Assembly: GCA_035529735.1 (NCBI GenBank) | Contig: DATKWE010000204.1 | Span: 1-8,578, forward strand | DNA: 8,578 nucleotides | DNA from: JAAXQD01 sp035529735 | GTDB taxonomy: Bacteria > Desulfobacterota > Desulfobacteria > Desulfobacterales > UBA11574 | Reading direction: 5' to 3' | Shown: piece after piece, positions 4,779-8,578 of the stretch | Position numbering within the stretch: the first letter of the stretch is position 1 | Layout: every line of letters starts with the position of its first letter | Translations under genes and position numbers: made by a program | Notes under the pieces: model-generated | What the model was told of the DNA's origin: nothing | The model's database searches: none | Seen by the model: only the letters and a program-made list of their open reading frames with translations

Positions 4779-5953
4779 TGCGTGAACGTTCAATCATCCA
4801 TATCAATGTGGTCGATTTTGCTGTGGCTGTGGAACGGCTTTTGGATAGCCGTTTGAGAGAGCGTCCGGTGATTATCGCCCATGATGCTTCCACACGATCG
4901 ACAGTGTATGACATGAGTGAAGAATCGTATCAAAATGGTGTCCGTAAAGGAATGGCTCTGGGACGGGCACTCTGCTATTGCCGGGATGCCGTTGTGCTGC
5001 CGCCGCATCCTGACCGTTATGAGCGGGCAATGCGTCAGCTTTTGAAACACGTGTTACCCTATTCGCCGTTGATCGAAATGACCGACCACAATGGACATCT
5101 ATTCATAGATGTCACCGGGACGGGGAGGCTGTTCGGCCCGCCACCTGACGTGGCATGGCGCATCAGAAAGATGGTGCGGGCCGATATGGGTTTTGACCCG
5201 ATCTGGTCGGTTGCTCCCAATAAGCTGGTGGCCAAGGTGGCAACGCGCATGGTCAAACCGGACGGTGAATATATCGTCGGGGCTGGCGAAGAAGCGGATT
5301 TCCTGAAACCCTTACCGATTTACTTTGTTCCCGGTATCGAAAGGGGAGACCTGAAGCGTTTTCGGGAATTCAACCTGACCCGTGTCGGTCATGTGATCAA
5401 TCTGTCGAAGATACAACTGAATGTTATGTTCGGCAATCGTGGCCGAAGCCTGTATGATGCCGTACGGGGCATTGACCCATCGCCGGTTTTATCTGTTGAT
5501 CAGAAGCAACCGATGGTAAGTTCCGATTATGAATTTGGAAACGACACCAACAATGTTGCAGTGGTGAAGGGTGCATTATATCAACTCGTTGAGAAAGTCG
5601 CTATGGACCTGCGCAATCGAAGGATGACCACAAGACGAATCAGAATTGTCCTCGACTATTCCGACGGTCGGCGGATGGCCCGACAGGCGGCCACCCATCC
5701 GGCCACTGCCAATGACTTTCGCTTATTTCCCGTTGCAGAGGCAGCCCTTGAAGGGGCCTGGACACGCCGCGTCCGCATCCGACATCTGCGTTTGATTTGT
5801 GATCGTCTGACCTACCCCCCGGCACAAATTGAGCTTTTTGCCGAATACGAACAAAAAAAAAGGGAAAATGACAACCTGATTCTCGCCTTCGATTCAATCC
5901 GCCGTCGTTACGGATTCAATGCTATTTGTGTGGGACGAACCCTATACCGATGA
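4778..5953 (+). CDS. imuB: ImuB-type catalytically degenerate Y-family polymerase
   Basis: An accessory translesion factor thought to bridge the beta clamp and DnaE2 in SOS mutagenesis. The fold matches Y-family polymerases: IIHINVVDF (6-14), DVTGTGRLFG (111-120), WSVAPNKLVAKVAT (143-156) and an HhH around LPIYFVPGIERGDL (179-192). The acidic catalytic residues are gone: the motif-I aspartate aligns with Asn10, and the SLDE positions of DinB align with HNGH (104-107). It is therefore probably inactive as a polymerase, as in other ImuB proteins. A clamp-binding motif QIELF (350-354) is present. At 391 residues it is shorter than well-known ImuB proteins (about 500), with only 37 residues after the clamp motif. 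ATG 4778 is the first start after an in-frame TGA (4763). It overlaps dnaE2 by 4 bp. A divergent DinB/UmuC is the alternative, disfavoured by the lost catalytic residues. Confidence 0.88.
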   Translation: MRERSIIHINVVDFAVAVERLLDSRLRERPVIIAHDASTRSTVYDMSEESYQNGVRKGMALGRALCYCRDAVVLPPHPDRYERAMRQLLKHVLPYSPLIEMTDHNGHLFIDVTGTGRLFGPPPDVAWRIRKMVRADMGFDPIWSVAPNKLVAKVATRMVKPDGEYIVGAGEEADFLKPLPIYFVPGIERGDLKRFREFNLTRVGHVINLSKIQLNVMFGNRGRSLYDAVRGIDPSPVLSVDQKQPMVSSDYEFGNDTNNVAVVKGALYQLVEKVAMDLRNRRMTTRRIRIVLDYSDGRRMARQAATHPATANDFRLFPVAEAALEGAWTRRVRIRHLRLICDRLTYPPAQIELFAEYEQKKRENDNLILAFDSIRRRYGFNAICVGRTLYR

Positions 5954-8578
5954 TTCCGCTGAGCGTTCGTTCATATTATTCATTGATGTGGGGCACGTGC
6001 TCGCCGGAAAGAATCTGTGCGGGTGCAAAGCAGCGTGGTTATGACCGCATCGCCCTTACGGATACCGACAATCTTTACGGTCTCTGGCCTTTTTTAAAGA
6101 GTTGCGAGCGTGCAAAGATTAAGCCCATCGTCGGTGCAGAGCTGACAGATCCCGTATATGGATACCGGGCCGTCTGTCTCGTGGAGAACGGTCAGGGCTA
6201 TCGCAATCTTTGTCGTCTGATTACGCGTCGTCACACAGATGAAATGTTTGATCTGAAATCTGCCATCCCCGCCCACGCCAAAGGGCTGGTTGTTATCACG
6301 CAAACGCCTGAGCTTTTATTCGACTGGTATGAGGCCGAAGTCACCGTCGCGCTGGAAGTGCCCGCCAAGCCGAATGGAACCGCCGTTAGATTCCGGAAGA
6401 TATTCCAAGACCTGGGGGTGCCGATTGTCGCCACGCCCGGGAGTTTCTTTCTCGATCCGGATGATGTCAAGGTTCACCGGATGTTACGTGCCATAGATCT
6501 GAACACGTCTCTTTCCCGATTGACCCCAAAAGATGTGGCGCCGTCCGATACATGGCTGGCGACGGCATCCGAGTATGCCAAACGTTTTGCCATTTGGCCG
6601 GAGGCAATTCGAGCCGCTGAAGCCATTGCAGAACGGTTGACATTTACCGGACCTTCCAGCGAACTCATACTGCCTCCGTGGTGCGATACACAGGGAAAGA
6701 GTGCCGGCCAACTCCTTTGGGATGCGGCTTACAAAGGTGCACAAAGGCGCTATGGAAATGATCTGTCCGAAGCTGTTGTGGAACGACTGGAGCATGAACT
6801 GCGCATCATTGAAGAGGTGGGGTTTTCATCGTATTTTCTTGTGGTTCAGGATATCGTGTCTCGTAGCCCGCGTATTTGTGGGCGCGGAAGCGGCGCCGCT
6901 TCGCTGGTTGCATACAGTCTGGGAATCACCAATGTCTGTCCCATAAAGCACAACCTGTATTTCGAACGCTTTCTGAATCCGGGCCGTTCGGACCCCCCTG
7001 ATATCGATATCGATTTTGCCTGGGATGAAAGGGATGAGGTTCTGCATTCCGTATTAAATCAGTATGACGGTCATGCCGCGCTGGTCTGCAATCATGTTGT
7101 TTTTCAGCCGCGCATGGCCATACGGGAGGTGGCCAAAGTCTTCGGACTTGCCGACCGTGAGATCGGCCGCGTAACCAAACGCCTGCCATGGTTCTGGCGA
7201 GCGGATCATGCAGGTGCCGATCTGTTGAAAAGGATTAAAGAACTCCCTGTGTTAAGTAATTTTGATTTTCCACAACCCTGGCCGGAGATTTTTCACATGG
7301 CTCGGCGCATCATCGGCGTTCCGCGATACATCTCCGTTCATCCAGGTGGTATGGTTATCACCCCTGAGCCGATAGATCGTTATGTTCCCGTTGAGCTTGC
7401 CCCCAAGGGTGTCCCGATCATCCAGTGGGAAAAAGACACCGCACAAGACGGCGGTCTGGTTAAAATCGATCTTCTCGGCAATCGCAGCCTGGGTGTTATC
7501 CGCGATGCCATTGCAAACCTTCAGGATAACGGCACGAATTTTGACGAGCGGTCCTGGAAACCGGAAGACGATGCAGCCACACAGGCGACTGTGGCCAAGG
7601 GGAATACGATGGGCTGTTTTTACATAGAGAGTCCGGCCATGCGTCTGCTGCAAAAGAAAACAAAGGTGGGCGATTTTAAACATTTGGTCATTCACAGCAG
7701 CATTATCCGTCCGGCGGCCAATGAATTTATTCGCGAATACGTTCGCCGTCTGCATGGGGGTGAATGGGAGCCTATTCATCCTTTACTTGAAGATGTGCTC
7801 GATGAAACCTATGGAATCATGGTTTATCAGGAAGATGTTTCCAGAACCGCTGTGGCATTGGCCGGATTTTCACATGCCGATGCCGACGGGCTTCGTAAAA
7901 TTATGTCTAAAAAAGATAAGGCCCGCAAATTGGACGATTATAAAGCGCGTTTCACAGAGGGCGCACGAGCAAGGGGTGTTCGCAACGATCAGATTAAAGC
8001 CGTTTGGGACATGATGATGAGTTTCAGCGGCTACTCCTTTTGCAAACCCCACAGCGCCAGCTATGCCCGTGTCTCTTTTCAGGCAGCCTATTTAAAAACC
8101 CATTATCCGGCAGAGTTTATGGCAGGAGTCATCAGCAATCAAGGCGGCTTTTACAGTACTTTCGCTTACGTATCGGAAGCACGGCGTATGGGGTTGGAAA
8201 TCCTGCCGCCGGATGTAAACAAAAGCGATCTCTGCTGGAAGGGCAGATCCGGCGGCCTGCGTGTGGGATTGTTGTCCCTCAAGCATGTGGACACAGACAC
8301 ACGCAGACGTATTGTTGCCGGACGTATGGAAAAACCTTACAACGACATCATCGATTTTCTTGAACGAGTACAGCCAAACGAGCGTGAGGCACGTTCATTG
8401 ATTCACGCAGGCGCTTTTGATTCGCTTCATCCAAAGAAAAATCGTACGTTGATGCTGTGGAAACTGATCTGCTGGCAAAAATCCAGATTAAACAGATCCG
8501 GGACAAGAGATTTGTTCGGCAACAGAATAGATGTCCTTAAACCGTCATTTCCTCCCGAGAATGAGCGAGAACGCCTGC
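5950..8578 (+). CDS. dnaE2: DnaE2-type error-prone DNA polymerase III alpha subunit (partial, C-terminus beyond right edge)
   Basis: A C-family polymerase that extends across lesions with ImuB during the SOS response. The frame starts at ATG 5950, overlapping the imuB stop (ATGA), and I read 876 codons to the edge without a stop. Domains: degenerate PHP (about 1-200), palm with GRGSGAAS (311-318), PDIDIDF (350-356, catalytic Asp353 and Asp355) and third aspartate Asp507 in VKIDLLG, HPGGMVI (approx. 464-470), fingers motif CKPHSASYA (698-706), HhH (about 796-827). TRDLFG (852-857) sits where E. coli DnaE has its clamp motif QADMF. All three catalytic aspartates are intact. The PHP start reads VRSYYS instead of a His-containing motif such as VHSDYS, so PHP metal binding is probably lost. 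The catalytic pair lies about 48 residues earlier than in E. coli DnaE, so the N-terminal region is shorter. The operon context favours DnaE2 over the replicative DnaE. Confidence 0.93.
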   Translation, partial: MIPLSVRSYYSLMWGTCSPERICAGAKQRGYDRIALTDTDNLYGLWPFLKSCERAKIKPIVGAELTDPVYGYRAVCLVENGQGYRNLCRLITRRHTDEMFDLKSAIPAHAKGLVVITQTPELLFDWYEAEVTVALEVPAKPNGTAVRFRKIFQDLGVPIVATPGSFFLDPDDVKVHRMLRAIDLNTSLSRLTPKDVAPSDTWLATASEYAKRFAIWPEAIRAAEAIAERLTFTGPSSELILPPWCDTQGKSAGQLLWDAAYKGAQRRYGNDLSEAVVERLEHELRIIEEVGFSSYFLVVQDIVSRSPRICGRGSGAASLVAYSLGITNVCPIKHNLYFERFLNPGRSDPPDIDIDFAWDERDEVLHSVLNQYDGHAALVCNHVVFQPRMAIREVAKVFGLADREIGRVTKRLPWFWRADHAGADLLKRIKELPVLSNFDFPQPWPEIFHMARRIIGVPRYISVHPGGMVITPEPIDRYVPVELAPKGVPIIQWEKDTAQDGGLVKIDLLGNRSLGVIRDAIANLQDNGTNFDERSWKPEDDAATQATVAKGNTMGCFYIESPAMRLLQKKTKVGDFKHLVIHSSIIRPAANEFIREYVRRLHGGEWEPIHPLLEDVLDETYGIMVYQEDVSRTAVALAGFSHADADGLRKIMSKKDKARKLDDYKARFTEGARARGVRNDQIKAVWDMMMSFSGYSFCKPHSASYARVSFQAAYLKTHYPAEFMAGVISNQGGFYSTFAYVSEARRMGLEILPPDVNKSDLCWKGRSGGLRVGLLSLKHVDTDTRRRIVAGRMEKPYNDIIDFLERVQPNEREARSLIHAGAFDSLHPKKNRTLMLWKLICWQKSRLNRSGTRDLFGNRIDVLKPSFPPENERERL

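Noticed and set aside
5950..5953. ATGA overlap as a frameshift or gene fusion of imuB and dnaE2
   Set aside because: Both proteins have normal termini at this point; a 4-bp overlap is ordinary translational coupling.
7252..7779. 175-residue minus-strand ORF inside dnaE2
   Set aside because: The plus strand carries conserved DnaE motifs (HPGG, VKIDLLG) through this stretch; the antisense frame shows no domain.
8004..8363. 119-residue plus-strand ORF in another frame of dnaE2
   Set aside because: The dnaE2 frame stays open here with the fingers and HhH motifs, so there is no frameshift and this ORF is a shadow.

Overview
The window looks like ordinary chromosome of a Desulfobacterota-type bacterium (the former Deltaproteobacteria, perhaps near the Desulfobacterales). 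This is inferred from the gene content: an MglA-type GTPase beside a PilB/GspE-type ATPase, and a lexA-imuB-dnaE2 mutagenesis cassette. No rRNA, tRNA, transposon or CRISPR is visible, so the assignment is moderate. Two operons diverge from one AT-rich 385-bp intergenic region.

Left arm (minus strand, positions 3694 down to 1): an MglA-family small GTPase that starts on TTG, then a 794-residue GspE/PilB-family ATPase with an N-terminal TPR region and an MshEN-like domain, then a calcineurin-like metallophosphoesterase cut by the left edge. The three genes read the same way with gaps of 84 and 62 bp, so they are probably one operon for a polar or surface machine (type IV pilus or type II secretion). 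The TPR region fused to the ATPase, next to an MglA GTPase, is the most suggestive feature here.

Centre (3695-4079): a regulatory region. For the left operon there is a TTGACA-N17-TATTAC promoter, and an 18-bp AT palindrome beside a TATAAT. For the right operon there is a TTGACA/TAAAGT promoter, four phased TACA repeats, three dyads that are candidate LexA operators, and a possible 16-codon leader ORF.

Right arm (plus strand, 4080 to the end): LexA with its Ala-Gly cleavage site and Ser/Lys dyad, then a catalytically degenerate Y-family polymerase of ImuB type that keeps a clamp-binding motif, then a DnaE2-type alpha subunit cut by the right edge. imuB and dnaE2 overlap by 4 bp. This is an SOS mutasome operon in which the repressor controls its own cassette. 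No imuA lies between lexA and imuB, and ImuB ends soon after the clamp motif, so it appears to be a reduced version. DnaE2 keeps its three catalytic aspartates but has lost the first PHP metal-ligand motif.
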